Shown here: positions 28,994 to 61,386 of the stretch, one piece after another
How positions within the stretch are numbered: position 1 is the first letter of the stretch
Layout of the letters: the number at the start of each line of letters is the position of its first letter
Origin: Amoebidium appalachense
Lineage: Eukaryota; Ichthyosporea
Direction: 5' to 3'
NCBI GenBank assembly: GCA_963693365.1
Contig: CAVNZM010000016.1
Location: forward strand, 4,712,001 to 4,776,000
DNA length: 64,000 nt
The notes under the pieces: model-generated
Told to the model about the DNA's origin: nothing
Databases searched by the model: none
The model's input: only the letters and a program-made list of their open reading frames with translations
Program-made: the position numbers and the translations under genes

Positions 28994-29305
28994 CGTGGGC
29001 TACACACGGACAACACAAGAGAAGGAGCTTACGAAGAAGCGGATGGGGCACTGGACGTGGAGGGGGATGGGTGTGTGTGCGTGTGGGGGGGGGGGGGAGG
29101 GGGGGGGGGACGGAGGGGGGATGGGGACGGGGAGGGGGGGAGGGGGGGAATGAGTTACAAAGTGGAGGGGGAGCAGGGGGGGGGGGAGAGGGGGGGGGGG
29201 GGATGAGTTACAAAGTGGAGGGGGAGGGAGGGGGGAGGGGGGGGGAAGAATGAGTTACAAAGTGGGAGGGGGAGGAGGGGGGGAGGGGGGGGGGGGGGGG
29301 GGGGG
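27600..29305. other. Region 3' of GalT, no gene assigned
   Basis: The missing GalT C-terminal exon should lie here or further left. A plus-strand stretch at 28722-28793 is bounded by CAG and GTGAGT and open (GKNGKRMTVSYRPDTNGDKR), and a minus-strand stretch ends near 28640 (CSKDEKGLGP). Neither fits in phase. Confidence 0.4.
27888..28072. repeat. Tandem repeat, about 40-47 bp period, four to five units
   Basis: Units carry ATCTACTAGCTAATTCTGCA and CGGCAACGGGGAAC. No reading frame; non-coding stretch downstream of the GalT gene. Confidence 0.85.
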
Positions 29306-29385
29306 TTAAAATGTGTTCCAGAGCACGAAATGCACAATCATGACGGGTAACATAGTACAGAATGGAAAGCACACAAAGAGTGAAA
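29306..29385 (-). repeat. ICR copy downstream of the last placed GalT exon
   Basis: The sense strand reads CACTCTTTGTGTGCTTTCCA...GCTCTGGAACACATTTTAACC followed by poly-C. Three short repeats of AATGAGTTACAAAGTGGAGG lie beside it at 29150-29265. Confidence 0.65.
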
Positions 29386-29497
29386 GGGGAGGGGGGGAGG
29401 GGGTGGCGGGGGGGAGGAAAGAGAGATAGAGAGCGAAAAAGAGAGAGGGGGGAGAGGGCAGGAGGAGGAAGAGGGGAGGGGGGAGGGGGGGACTTAC

Positions 29498-30066
29498 GTT
29501 GCCCACAGTGCTCTGAACAATCCCATCCACCATCTCGGAACACAAAACACTCTGCTTTCCAAACGCAAGATCGATCCAATGAGTAGACACATCCACGCTC
29601 TTACTTGGGTACGGGCTGTTATCGGCAATTATCGAAGCAAAACCCTCGTTAAGAGCGGCTTCCATGATTGGCCAATCTTCCGTGCAATCTTCCATGCGTT
29701 TCCGCGCGGCTGCGTACCACGTGTTTGCGAAATCCGTAAATTCGGTCAAATCAGCCGGAATCGGTTGGTTATTGAAAAGCGCGACGCTCAGAACACGTAA
29801 CTGCTTGTCTAGGCGGCCGGGGAGTATCCCATACCCGCACATTTCCAAAATTCCGACAAATTCCTTTTTCAGACACTGAAGTTCCTTTCGTGTCATGTGC
29901 GCGCAGTTGCGCGGGATCATGATCATGTCGTATGCGGAATTTTCTGGTGACTTGTAGCAAATGAAGCTCATGGTTTGGTCGTTCTGCTCCAATCCGAGGT
30001 GCTTGTGCATGCCTCCCTCCCGCCACGCGTTGAGAAGCGACTCGGATGTGTCCTTTTTTTGATTGT

Positions 30067-30125
<59 letters not shown>

Positions 30126-31075
30126 GGGGGGAGGGGGGGAGAGAGAGAGAGGGGGGTTAGTTGAAATGTGTTTCATAGCACACAGTGCCAAACAACACAC
30201 AACGAGTGTTGCTGTTGGTAGTGACAGCAACTGAACACATAGACACACTTTGACAAAAATGCATCCCCAGGGGGCAAACGGGGGGAGGGGGAGGGGGGTT
30301 GGGGGGGGGGGGGGGGGGGGGGTAGAGGAGACAGGGGAGGCCTCAATGCCCTATGGGTGAGAGAGAAAAAAACGGTGCTTAAGTCGGTCAGTGTGTGTGT
30401 GTGTGTGTGTGTCTGTGTGTGGGTGTGCACGCGCGTGTGTGCGTGACGCGTGCGCGCGAGTGTGTACGTGTGTGTGTGTTTGTGTGTGCATGTGTGTGTG
30501 TATGCATGTTGGGTGTGTGTGTGTGTAAGGGGGGGGGGGGGGGGGGGGGAGTGTTACCTGCATGGCCTGTCGATTAATTGATCTTATCCGCAGGGCAGCG
30601 CACGGGTAGGAGAGCACATCGACTGTGACGGTGGTGTTGTGGCTGTGCATGGTGCGGCTGGTGAGGGGGCTTGCCTGGTAGCATGCAAACCGCTTCTTGA
30701 CGGCCTGAAAAAAAGGGGGGGGGGGGGGGGGGGAGGGGGGAGGGGTGGGAGGGTCGATGGGTGAGTGGTCATTTTTTTTTTTTTTTTTGTGGGGAGGGGG
30801 GGTAAGAGTGTAATACGGAGTAAGTAGTAGGCATGCATGGCAGACAACACAACACAAATTATTGCAGAGCACACACAAAGAGCATGTACTATAAGCGCCG
30901 GGGCGGGAGGGGGGGGAGGGGAGGGGGTCAGTTCAAAAGATGTTTGGTGAGGATTAGACGAGGGGCAAACAACAGCTATGGGAAGAGGGAAAGAGAGAAG
31001 AAACGAAAGGTACAAGTTCAGAGAGGCCGAAGTCATCACATTGAAAAAGGGGGAAGGCAAAGAGAGAAAAGGTTG

Positions 31076-31149
<74 letters not shown>

Positions 31150-31280
31150 AGGGGGGATGGGATGGGAGAGTGCGAGTGAGTATTGCCCTGTTTTCGCATG
31201 ACCGCCAGAGGTGTACAGGCAGAGGTGTGTGATCTTCTCAACTTCGCTGTGAGCAAGTTGCAACATAGAAAGAAACCAAG

Positions 31281-31316
<36 letters not shown>

Positions 31317-32727
31317 TTATGAAAAACAAAAATGAAGGGGAAAAAAAAAGAAAAAAAAAAAGAAAAGAAATAGAAGAAAGGGGGGGGGGGGGGGGGGGGG
31401 GGGGTGAGAGGGGGAAATACCTGATAGTGACGATGTTCAAGTACCGACGCGCCAGTCCCACTTCTGTCCGTATTCGATGCAATGTAGATGCCAGGGAACC
31501 CATCACAGAACTCCAACAGGTCAACAATAGTGTTGCGGGTGATGATCTGGGCCTCATGTGCCTTCTCAATCACTACTGCATGCCCCTCACAGTAAGGGTA
31601 GGGAGGATACTGAATGAAGAATTTTCTCCCGTTCAAGTCCAACTCATAAGCGCGGAGGGTTGGTTTCACGTCAGAATCAACGTTTTCGAAGCAGATGACA
31701 CACTTTGCAGCTTCTGTCATGTTCCGAGGACGCGCCTGGCCTGCTACGAGCTCGGGCTTGCTCAGATTGAACGTTACCTGTGTATTTTTTGTATTTTTTG
31801 TATTTTTATGAGGTGCATATGTGCAGGATGGTGTGTGTGCATAGTGTAGGAGAGGTGCGTGTGGACCATCGTGTGCGTGTGCGTGAGTGCCTGCGTGCCT
31901 GCGTGTGTGCATGGGTTGTGTGTGTGTGGTGTGGGATGTGCATTAAGTAGGTTGGTCAGATGAATTGGTGGAGGATGATGGCATTCGAATGGGCATGTTG
32001 CCCTAGCTAAGTGGGTTGAGTAGACCTCCCGAAGGGACTGGTTCTGTGTTGTGTTCGTGTTTGCAGGTGTGTGGTGTTGTGTACCGTGTGTGATTGTTTA
32101 ATCCTTTCCTCGTATGTCGTGTTGTTCTCGTTGTTTTTGTGTTGTTAGGAAAGATTTGTGGGGTTTAAGATGGGGCGAAGGTTGGGGAGGGGGGGGGGGG
32201 GGGTAGGCAAGATCTCAATTGAGCACATGTGGTATTGTGGATGTAAGCAATGATGCAATGTGCGTGTAAGCAATGTGCGTTTATGCAATATTCGTCTCAG
32301 AGGACATGCCTAGGGTGTGACTGTGGGGAGTAGAAGCATATCTGCCTGTTTGAAATTATGGTCTCGCACGAAAGCTGGTGTATGTGGGTGGTTAGGACTC
32401 GGTGGTTGCCTTATTTGAGTGCAGCGGGCATGTTATACGCACGCGCTATGCGCGCGTGCACGCGCACAAACACACACACACACACGCACACACACACACA
32501 CACACCTGCAGGGGTGCGTTGAACAAGTTCACGCTGGACTCCTCAAACACAACATCCAGAGCCAGCCTCTCGGGTGAGATGTATCCCGACTGCACACTCC
32601 AGTCGTAGATGAACTGCCACACAGCTAAGGGTCCCTTTTCCTTGTGCACTTTCGCTGCCACCTCCTGGAAGTCATGTTGGTGCATGCCTGCACTTTCTTT
32701 CAGAGCGGCTGGCAAGTCAAGCCCCAT
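29498..32727 (-). CDS. galT-like: Class II (bacterial-type) galactose-1-phosphate uridylyltransferase, C-terminus unresolved
   Basis: Transfers UMP between UDP-glucose and galactose-1-phosphate (Leloir pathway), cytosolic. Exons: 32506-32727 (ATG at 32727), 31421-31777, 30558-30704, 29498-30052; all are phase 0 and give about 427 residues. Seen: CVICFENV, then [39 protein letters not shown], the active-site-like block SVLEHRHYQ, and late [18 protein letters not shown]. These match the class II family known from Firmicutes ([41 protein letters not shown]), not the class I enzyme of animals. The donor of the last exon is a canonical GTAAGT (29497-29492), so a further exon of roughly 40 residues is expected downstream and was not identified. 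The Gly-Gly pair that normally follows HxHxQ is not encoded at the 31421/30704 junction, so a microexon may be missing. CCAAT-type boxes lie about 200-250 bp upstream of the ATG. Confidence 0.87.
30156..30220 (-). repeat. Diverged ICR copy in GalT intron 30053-30557
   Basis: Only the distal part (TGCTATGAAACACATTTCAAC, then poly-C) can be recognised on the sense strand. Confidence 0.45.
30800..30900 (-). repeat. ICR copy in GalT intron 30705-31420
   Basis: The sense strand reads GCGCTTATAGTACATGCTCT, TTGTGTGTGCTCTGCAATAA, ... TACTCCGTATTACACTC, then C-rich sequence. Confidence 0.7.
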
Positions 32728-32923
32728 GTTGAATGTAGTAGCTAAGTTGGAATGGATGGTCGTTGGGAAGTACTACAAAGAGCTCGAGAGCACTTTTGAA
32801 TGCAGCAAAAGCAAGCTTGTGGCCAACTTGCTTTGAACACTTTTTTCGAGTTTTGTTTTTCTTTTGGACAGAGGGGGTAACCGTTCTTGATGGTATGGAA
32901 AAATGAGTTTGAACGGCTTACGT

Positions 32924-33025
32924 GATTGGTGGTAAAATACATGAACCATATATGGTAAGTACAATAGGTTTTCGGATTGGTCGCTCAAACCGAAGGAATT
33001 TTCAAAGTGGTGCTCCATCGTCCAA
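32924..33025 (-). promoter_or_regulatory. Candidate CCAAT boxes upstream of GalT
   Basis: ACCAATCA and ACCAATCC on the minus strand (32924-32930 and 32975-32981), 200-255 bp upstream of the ATG at 32727. Confidence 0.35.
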
Positions 33026-33547
33026 TCACTGTGAAGCTGTAACTTCTTTGTACATCTTCGACGTTGAAGTTGACTCGAACCTTCCAAGTTCCAACAGACT
33101 CTGTGCTGACTGTGCATCACGATGATACATAGTGTACCGTAGCTGAGTGAACAGAGTGATACCGTGAAAGCGTGTCGTGTGTTAAGGCAATTGAGCTATA
33201 GCTGCCTACCGATTTGGCGTATTTGTGGCGGGGGTACGCAAGAATAACCTTAAATATTATACCATGTGCATCACCACATGTACACAGGGTCTCATGTTGT
33301 TACTCAGGCCTAGGTTGTGTTGCAAATGGTAGTCCTTGTAGGCGGCCGTGTATGCGCCCCGGATCCTCACGCAAGGCAAGCCTTTCGTGGATAGACAAGT
33401 GTTTGCTGAAAGATGCGTGACAGCATCCTCGGTTTGATTATGAGGAGGTCACACGGCCTAGGCACCAGATGTATGATGCCGGGGCGATCACCACCGTTGG
33501 CCGATGGCCAAGCCAACTTGTGATTCGGTACCCCATCAGCATCTGTG

Positions 33548-33628
33548 CTGTCAAGGTTCTGCACTGCTTTATGACATAAAGGCAATGCTGTCAAGGTTCT
33601 GCACTGCTTTATGACATAAAGGCAATGC
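33548..33628. repeat. Perfect 40-bp tandem duplication
   Basis: GCTGTCAAGGTTCTGCACTG and the following 20 bases occur twice in a row upstream of the GalT gene. Confidence 0.9.
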
Positions 33629-33833
33629 CTAATGTTTTTCGTACGGAAAACTTAACTAGGTAAATATAAAAGTGCTAAGTCAACAACAGCAACTGCACTT
33701 GCTTATCTGGTTTTGTGGCCATGGCCACGTGCACTCTGCACAGCTGATGGTACTATAGCTACGGTAATGCACGGTGCAACGTGTTTGTGTTTGTGCGTGT
33801 GTGTCACGGGCCGGGTGTCTGTGTGTGTTCATA

Positions 33834-33868
<35 letters not shown>

Positions 33869-33883
33869 GTGTGGGTGTGTGTA

Positions 33884-33923
<40 letters not shown>

Positions 33924-33970
33924 ACGGTGTGTTTGTGTTTGTGGCACGGTGTGTTCGTGCCACTGTGTGT

Positions 33971-34013
<43 letters not shown>

Positions 34014-34169
34014 TGTGTGTGTGTGTGTGTCACGGTGCGTGTGTGTCAGACTCTGTGTGTATTCTTCTTTCTTTCTTTCTAGATCTTTCTTTCTTTCTCA
34101 AGTTCCAAAGTCTTTCTTTTTTTTCTTTCTTTCTTTCTTTCTTTTTTCCCCCTTTTTTGTTGGGTTGGG

Positions 34170-34212
<43 letters not shown>

Positions 34213-34746
34213 GGGGAGCAGGGAGTTGGGGAGAAGCAAATTTTTGTTACTCTTAGGTTTGTTTTACAGTTAGTCAGCACTGAAATGATGTATGTCTCCA
34301 GTGTGTGTTGTCGCTATTCATGAGCTGGGGAAGGGAGGGCCCACGTGTGTGGTGTTTGTGTGTTATGGGGGGAGGGGGGAGGTGGAGGGGGGGGGGGGGG
34401 GGGGGGGCATGTGTGGGCACGTAAAAAACGTTGGTAATGATGGTGAGCGAGGTGCGTCCACATCCCTTTCTCTCTCTTGACCTCTCTCTCTCTCACACAG
34501 ATCCTCCCTCCCCCCCCCCTCTCTCTCTCAGGTTCTCTAGATCTGCGCATGTGTGTGTGTGGGCGAGCGCACGTACATTTCACAATGATGTGGCATGTGT
34601 GTTGTGTCTGTGTGTGTGTGCGCCAAGGTGTTGCTTGTGTGTGTACGCGTATGCGTGTACGCACACGTTTTGTGTTGTGTATGTGTGGGGTTGTGGGTGT
34701 TGTCACGCGCACGCGCCAGGGTCAAGTTGTTGTTGTTGTTGGGGGT

Positions 34747-34781
<35 letters not shown>

Positions 34782-35623
34782 ACTCGACATATATGCCAAT
34801 AGAATTAGATAAGTTTACAGAGCCAGAACTGCGCACCAAATTCCTCTCCTGAGAGTTCCATAAAAAGAGCTCTAAAACCGTAGTTCACTAGGACTGCCAA
34901 AGACACAGACCAGAAAATCCAGGTCCTCACTAATAGAAAGATTCGTGTTCGCAAGTGCAATCAATTCCCTCCTGTCATTATGGATTCAGGACCAGATTCA
35001 CAAGACCACTTCATGTGACCGTGCATATGAAGGGGGAAAAAAAAGCAGCTGCAAGAGCAACACCATTTTGCTTTGAGCTCGAGTGGAACTCCTCAAAGAA
35101 ACAGGGGGAGGGAGGGTTTTGTCAATGAATAAATGACACTAGTATGACCAGAATCATGTGGTTAATGATCAACAACTAAAAGCATCAATAGATGATCTCC
35201 ACCGACTAAATTTAAATATTAAAACTTAACGTTATACTTGGGGGAAATGGTTTTGTGTTGTGATAATGAAGGCCTATGCTGAACTTAAATGTGGATGAAA
35301 CCAGAACAGACAAACTTTGGGCCTCACTTTTATGAGGTAAAGGAAGATGATCAGGGTTTCCCATGCGTCACAAAACAAGCACAGGGCATGTGAGTGAGTG
35401 TGTGCAAAGTCATGCGTGTGTCTGTGTGCCACGGTGCGTGTGCGTGTGTGTGTGCGTGCGCGCACGCGCGCATGTGTGTATGTGTACGCGCGCACATATG
35501 TGAGTGTGCGGACAACTGTAGACGTGCGTGTATACATACGCGTGTGTTGCTGTGTGTGTGTTCACACACGGCGGTTGGTTGGAGAGGAAAGGAGAAGAAA
35601 AAAAGGAAGGAACAAGGACAAAG

Positions 35624-36650
35624 TTACATAGTCTGTGCCTGCTGGCTGGCCGAATTCGCCTTTGCTTTCTTTGCCGCCTTGTTCTTCCAATCCACCAGTC
35701 TCAACAATCCACCCATACCCAGTTTGTGCTTCTTCGTCCCCGCCTTCTCCCCTCCATGTTCCTTTTCTTTCCCTTCTTTCCCCTCCTTACCCTCATTATG
35801 TTCCCCCTTCTCCCCAACTGATTCGCCGCCCTTTTCACCGCTCCCACCGACAACGTCAGTATCCGATTTTTCCGCCCTTTCGCTCGTTTCCGACATTTTT
35901 TCCGCTAGCAGTTCGCCCCCAACCCCAAGCATATCCTTATTAACCCCTTCATGATAGGAAAACGGCCGCGGGCGAGGCGCCGGCCTAGGGGCGGGGACAG
36001 GTTGACTTCCCCTGAAATCCAACGAGCCGGATTCCTCCGACAAGTCTTCCGACTTGGGTTGTTGCGGGTTAAGGGGTACGGAAAGAGATCTCCCGGCTGA
36101 AGAACCCCCCCCATGGCCAGGTTGGGTTCAGACTGCCTGGGAACACGGCGGGGGGGTTTTGGAGGGGGTATGTCCCCGTTTTCGACGTGGGTGGAATCCT
36201 CTGAAGGAGGATGGACAGGGGAGAGGAGCGCGTTGGCGGTGGTGGTTGTGTTCTCCATACTTGAATACCTGTGGACAAAGAAAGAAAAAAAGGGAGAGGG
36301 CCGCGGGGGGGCAGGGAGGGGAGGTGGGGGGGGGTTGGTTAGAATGTGCCATGAACACGAAATACACATTCATACCGGACAACGTAATACAGAGTACAAG
36401 CCACACCTAAAGAGTAAGCACAGTAATAAGCAGAACCCATCCTTAGAGAGGGGGCGAATCATCCACGGTACCCGCGGTTTAGGAAGGGGAAGGGGTTAGA
36501 CTGCATCATTTGAGTACGAAGTACACATGAACGGCGGATGTTTGCATTATGAGCTCCAGGGGGAAGAGCGGGGGGGGGGGGGGGGGGGTTTAGGATGCCG
36601 TGAAGTGTGAAGTACGGAGATACGAAAGGGTGAACACGAACGTACAACAA

Positions 36651-36698
<48 letters not shown>

Positions 36699-37483
36699 AA
36701 AAAAAAAAAAGAAAAAAAGACAAAAAACAACTAAAGTCGAACTTCCCTCAGAAGGCGGGGGGAAGGGGGGAGCGGCGGAGCGGGGGGAGGGGGGAGGGGG
36801 GAGGGGGGAGGGGGGTTTACGAGATAGCAGGAGTGACAACGAAACATTGAAGAAAACGAGGAGGTTTCGAGTTTCAAAATCAGTGCATGATGAACGTGTG
36901 CATGCACACCCAACCACATCATCTATGAATATGTTTGAATGCCCCCCCCCCCCCCCCCCCCCCCCCCACCTCACACCCCACCCCCCAGTTATGTACTTAA
37001 ATACATTTCTCTCTCCCTCTACTCCCTTCTCGCCGACTTTCAAACCCCCCCCTCCCCCCGGGCTTTCGATCCGCCCACCCCCTCCCCGGCTCTCGACCCC
37101 CCCCCCCCCCCTCCCCCCCCCCCCCCCCCCCCCCCCCCCTGCCCCCCCCGTCCTCCCCTTTCCCCTAATAGTACCCATTTCTCCCTTTGTTTCTCTCGTT
37201 CAGTCCCACAAAAAATACACACCACACCCCAACAAAACACTGCAATGACTGTCAAAACAAACAGGTTGCATCACACCGTGTGTGTGTGTGTTTGTGTGTT
37301 TGTCTGTTTGTGTGTGTGTGTGTGTATTTGTGTGTGTGTGTGTGTGTGTGTGTGTACTCGAGGGGGGGAGGGAGGGGAGGGGAGGGAGGGAGGGGGGACA
37401 CAAATCCTTTGACATCCATACTCCCGTAGTGTGTGCATGTTCTTGTGTGCGTGTACATGTGCCTACATGTGTGTGGTATTGTA

Positions 37484-37548
<65 letters not shown>

Positions 37549-39341
37549 TGTGTTCATGCATGTGTGTATACACGGGATTGGGCGAGAAATGAGCGGGGGA
37601 GGAGGGAGGAAAAGAGGGGGGGGGGGGGGAGGGAACAGGGGACAGGGGACAGGGGGAAAGACAACAATCCTTTCACACCCACACCGCCATGCACCGAACA
37701 CACCTGCGCGCCGCCTTTTCCGGTCTGTCACGCGGGGCAGGCCGTGGGCCAGCCTCCAACGGAGAAGCAATCGTGGGACTCAACGGATCATCAACATTCA
37801 ATGACATGGGTCGTGGTTTTGGTTTCGGTCTGACAGCCGGCACCACCGCGGCCCCAGCCCCACCGGTTCCCTCCAGCGAAGTCGTGCTTGTTTCTGGTTT
37901 CTCTTGCTTTGCTTGTTCTGGAACGGGCACCGCCTGCGTTTCGGGAATCGCGTCAATGGAAGATGCAACGCTTGGCGTCGTGAGCGTTGGTGTGACTGCA
38001 TCCTTAGGTGTGGTTGGACCAGGTGCGTGTGATGTATCATCGCTCACTGGTGTCTCTCGGGGGATGGAACTTGGTCTTGGTCGTTGTTGTGGGCGGGGTT
38101 TTGGCATCGGGGCAGGGGCAGGGGCTGTGGAGGAGAGGGGCTGCGCCGAGGGCGCCGACTGGGTGGGGGTGATGCGCTTTCCGGACATGGATGAAAATGT
38201 CTGACATAACCTGTTTGTAGGAATGGGGGAAATAAGAATGTGTTAGAGAGGGTAGCTGCTGGGGAAGGGAGGGGGGGAGGCAGGGGGGGGGGGGCTTGAG
38301 GGAGGGAGGAGGCTGAAGTAGTTATTATGATGATAACTGAACAGAGATCCGGTTGATGAGTGTATTTCTTTCTTCGCGGGAGGAAAGGAGGGAGGGGGGA
38401 GGGGGGTGGGGGAAGAAGTTGCCTGGGATGGTCGAGGGCAAACGCTGTTAGAGTATACATACAATTGGAGTTGAAAAGTACAAGCATGTGCGGAAGAGAG
38501 TAGCCCGGGTAAACATGAAATAGCGGGGTGGGGAACTTGTTGGGGATGCAAGGAGACAGAGGGAGGCAGGGGGGAGGGGGGGGACGGGAAGGGGAGTGTG
38601 GTGAAGAAAAATTGGAACCAGGCTCAAACGCAAAGAGATGGTGTGTGCTATAGACCATGCCATCGTGTCAACAAGCGTCATTCGTATATCGGAGAAAGAG
38701 GACACAGGTGACATGATCGTTAAAGGCAATAGAAACCCATCAATCGTCGAAACAAGCAAATCAAATATGACACTCAAATGCCCGGCAGCTTACGTTTGAA
38801 GAAAAGCTGAATAACACCCGATTCCCAACACATACGAAAAAGAAAGCCAATTTCTCTCGAAAGCACTCTGACATGTAAAAACACCAAGTGGCAAGTGCAG
38901 ACAGGATCATGCCACCAGGCACACATGATCAAAAATTCAAATTTTCGTAACAAGCCCACCCACCCACAACTCTTACCTCTCTCTGACTTCCTCGCTTATC
39001 TCCCCCTCCCCTGCCGCCTGCAGCGCTCTGCAGTCGACAACCAACGATTGAAAACCCTCCCATCTTTTCTCCTGCGAGTCCACCTCAATCCTTTTCACAA
39101 TAAGGTCGGCATCATCACTGCCAAATTTTAAGATCGCCAGAGCACCAACAATTGCTTCTATGCTGCTTGCTTGTACAGATGCATGTTGTTCCGTTTCGCT
39201 TGCGTTCTGTGTCGAAAGAGATGTGGAACTGGTTTCTGGTTCGCTCGTGACACCGTGTGATTTTGCAGGTCTTGGCGCGGGTCTCGGTGCTACTTTAGGC
39301 CTTGGGGCTGGGCGAGGCGCGGGTTCAGGTACGGAATCCAT
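35624..39341 (-). CDS. Unrecognised proline-rich protein with repeated PxPRP (SH3-ligand-like) motifs
   Basis: Three exons: 38977-39341 (ATG at 39341), 37704-38210, 35624-36268 (stop TAA). Phases match (2/2 and 2/2), giving about 505 residues. No enzyme domain is visible. Exon 1 opens with tandem PAPRPAPRP blocks, then a possible helix (SSIEAIVGALAILKF). Exon 2 carries MPKPRPQQRPRP and RPKPKPRPMSLN in a Ser/Thr/Pro-rich stretch. Exon 3 has IPPPKPPRRVPRQ, a class I/II polyproline SH3 ligand, again PAPRPAPRPRP, then a charged Glu/Lys/Gly segment and a basic end (VDWKNKAAKKAKA). A scaffold or adaptor for SH3 proteins is an inference from these motifs only. Exon 3 shifts frame at an eight-base G run on the sense strand (about 36106-36115); one inserted or lost G keeps it open, so a homopolymer sequencing error is likely. 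Confidence 0.75.
36335..36650 (-). repeat. Cluster of two to three ICR copies in the intron of the proline-rich gene
   Basis: A nearly full copy at 36335-36455 (GGATGGGTTCTGCTTATTAC on the sense strand) and shorter ones at 36497-36558 and 36588-36630, each followed on the sense strand by C-rich tracts. All lie in the intron 36269-37703. Confidence 0.75.
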
Positions 39342-40124
39342 ATTTACTTATGGAAAAAACCGTGGGGACAGGGTGGTGTGAGTGTGTGGTTCTGCGTGTG
39401 TTCTGCTGGTGTTTTTGGTGGTGGTGTCAATGGCGGTAGTGTTGGTGCTGGTGATAATGGTGTTGGTGACGGGTGTAAGGGCGAGTGGGGTTACGTGTAA
39501 AAGTTTATATATATAATACATATAATTATAGCACTGTGGAGTATAAGGCTTTCCTCCGGGCAAACTTCAACGGCAAAATGAGTGAGTATGCGGAGAAAGA
39601 GAAAGCTGCGATCTCGAAGGAAAGGTCCGGGTCACCAATGCACTGATCTTGGTCAAAAAGAAGCCCAAAAGAGGTATTGTTTTGCGGGATAAACGTAGAT
39701 AGTAAACATGAAATGTTTTATGGGCTACTCATAAGAACATAGGCAGCCTTCTTGCACGACTATTTACTAGCTATCTAGCAACCCCAGGGCTCTTAAAAAA
39801 CGGAAGGGGGGTGAAAACAGCAACTTCTTGCACACCGTGAGTCGGTTCTGACAGAGGGCTGGCGATCTGTGACGGTCAGATCTTGACGGTGGCCCCATGA
39901 TCTTATCTCCGGACTGTGTATGTGTATACGAAAAAAAAGTATACTGACCTTGTATGCGATATATGTTTACACATACTGTTTAGCTAAAAAGGCAGCTATT
40001 GCAGAGCAACAAATATATGGCTGTTTTTTCCTTAAACTTTTTCTTTATGTTTACAGTATAGTAATCACCTTATTGTTGACACTTTGTAAAAATTGTGGTA
40101 TGCGGAGTTTATCTTTAAAGGGCT

Positions 40125-40170
40125 TCGATTGGTCGAGCGTCCGGAAGCAACTTTTGTCCGATTGGCAGGC
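40125..40170 (-). promoter_or_regulatory. CCAAT boxes in the divergent promoter region
   Basis: GACCAATC and GCCAATC on the minus strand, in the 1.4-kb space between the proline-rich gene (ATG 39341) and p52 (ATG 40742). Confidence 0.3.
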
Positions 40171-40298
40171 TTCTACATCCAATTAAAGCATTTTAATTTG
40201 TTACCATATATAGTTATGGCGCGCTGGAAAGGCCAATGATTGTTTACATTGTGATCCGGCCGTTGAAATTCTCTTTCCTCGGAGCCTGATGAGGGGAA

Positions 40299-40330
<32 letters not shown>

Positions 40331-40333
40331 TAT

Positions 40334-40412
40334 GCTGTTTCATAACAACATGTATGTGAGCTGTGATGAGGTGTCGGCACCAAGGCCAATAGCAATTCCA
40401 CCCAACAGATGT
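40334..40412 (+). repeat. Dispersed repeat, copy 1 (inverse copy at 52572-52650)
   Basis: ACATGTATGTGAGCTGTGAT, GAGGTGTCGGCACCAAGGCC, ... CCACCCAAC matches the reverse complement of 52572-52650 with few differences. It lies just 5' of p52. Confidence 0.85.
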
Positions 40413-40741
40413 ATGGATGCTCAACTAGATAGTTGTATGACAACCGGAGCCGCACAATGGAACCGGTTGTCACGGCGCGCACATGCCGTGCATGAGTGCA
40501 AGTCGAAAGTGTTTCGAACCCTTGCAATATGGCGCAGCCAGTCTCGAAACTTAGGGTGATATAGGTACAAGGAACAAACGACTGCATACTCTTACTTGAA
40601 GTCTGGCTTGAGTACCTAATAGAGCTAATACCATTAATAGCTAGACTAATACAGCCACATTTGCCGGCTTCTGGTTATGTTTTAGTGACTTTGTTCCTCC
40701 GAAGGGTTCACGCAAGTTCCGGACTTAATATACAACGAGCG

Positions 40742-60861
<20,120 letters not shown>

Positions 60862-61380
60862 TGACAAGCCACTGGAAATCCTTGTATGAACGGCCGAAAG
60901 ACCCGAGGGGGAGGGGGGGGGGGGGGGGGAGGGGGGGGGAGGGGAGATTGGCACTGGAATGAAGGTAGCAGTACGAGATGCTAGTGTTTACGAATCAAGT
61001 TTTTTGTTAGAACGACGGAACAATACTGACTGTTCTGAGTATGCATGAATGCACGAGGTTGAATGCTCCTGAAGTTCCATACTGGAGCTTTGCCATTGAA
61101 AGCCGTTCCATGTCCACAAAGTTGTATTGTGGCATGTTCATGCACCTTCTGGAATTCGAATTCCTCCTCTTTTTTTTTAAAGCATGGTGTTTGATTTGGT
61201 GTTGGTTGTTGAACGTCTCTGTATCCGTCCATTGGACTGCACATGAGCCTGTTTGTGAAACAACACTACAGATCTGCACCTAGACGGCTGACGTCATCCA
61301 CCCCTGAGACTCCTATTCGGATACCAGATCTCTATTGAGTGGAGCCCGAGCAACTCAATAGAGCCCGAGCATTGCACGCA

Positions 61381-61386
61381 AATAAA
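61381..61386 (+). terminator. Candidate polyadenylation signal of p52
   Basis: AATAAA about 520 bp after the p52 stop, the first on this strand after the gene. Confidence 0.4.

Larger units (their letters stand above)
32728..35623. other. Intergenic region between GalT and the proline-rich gene
   Basis: CCAAT boxes, a 40-bp tandem duplication, (GT)n at 33835-34030, (TTTC)n at 34060-34145, poly-G at 34172 and 34741. No supported gene. Confidence 0.6.
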
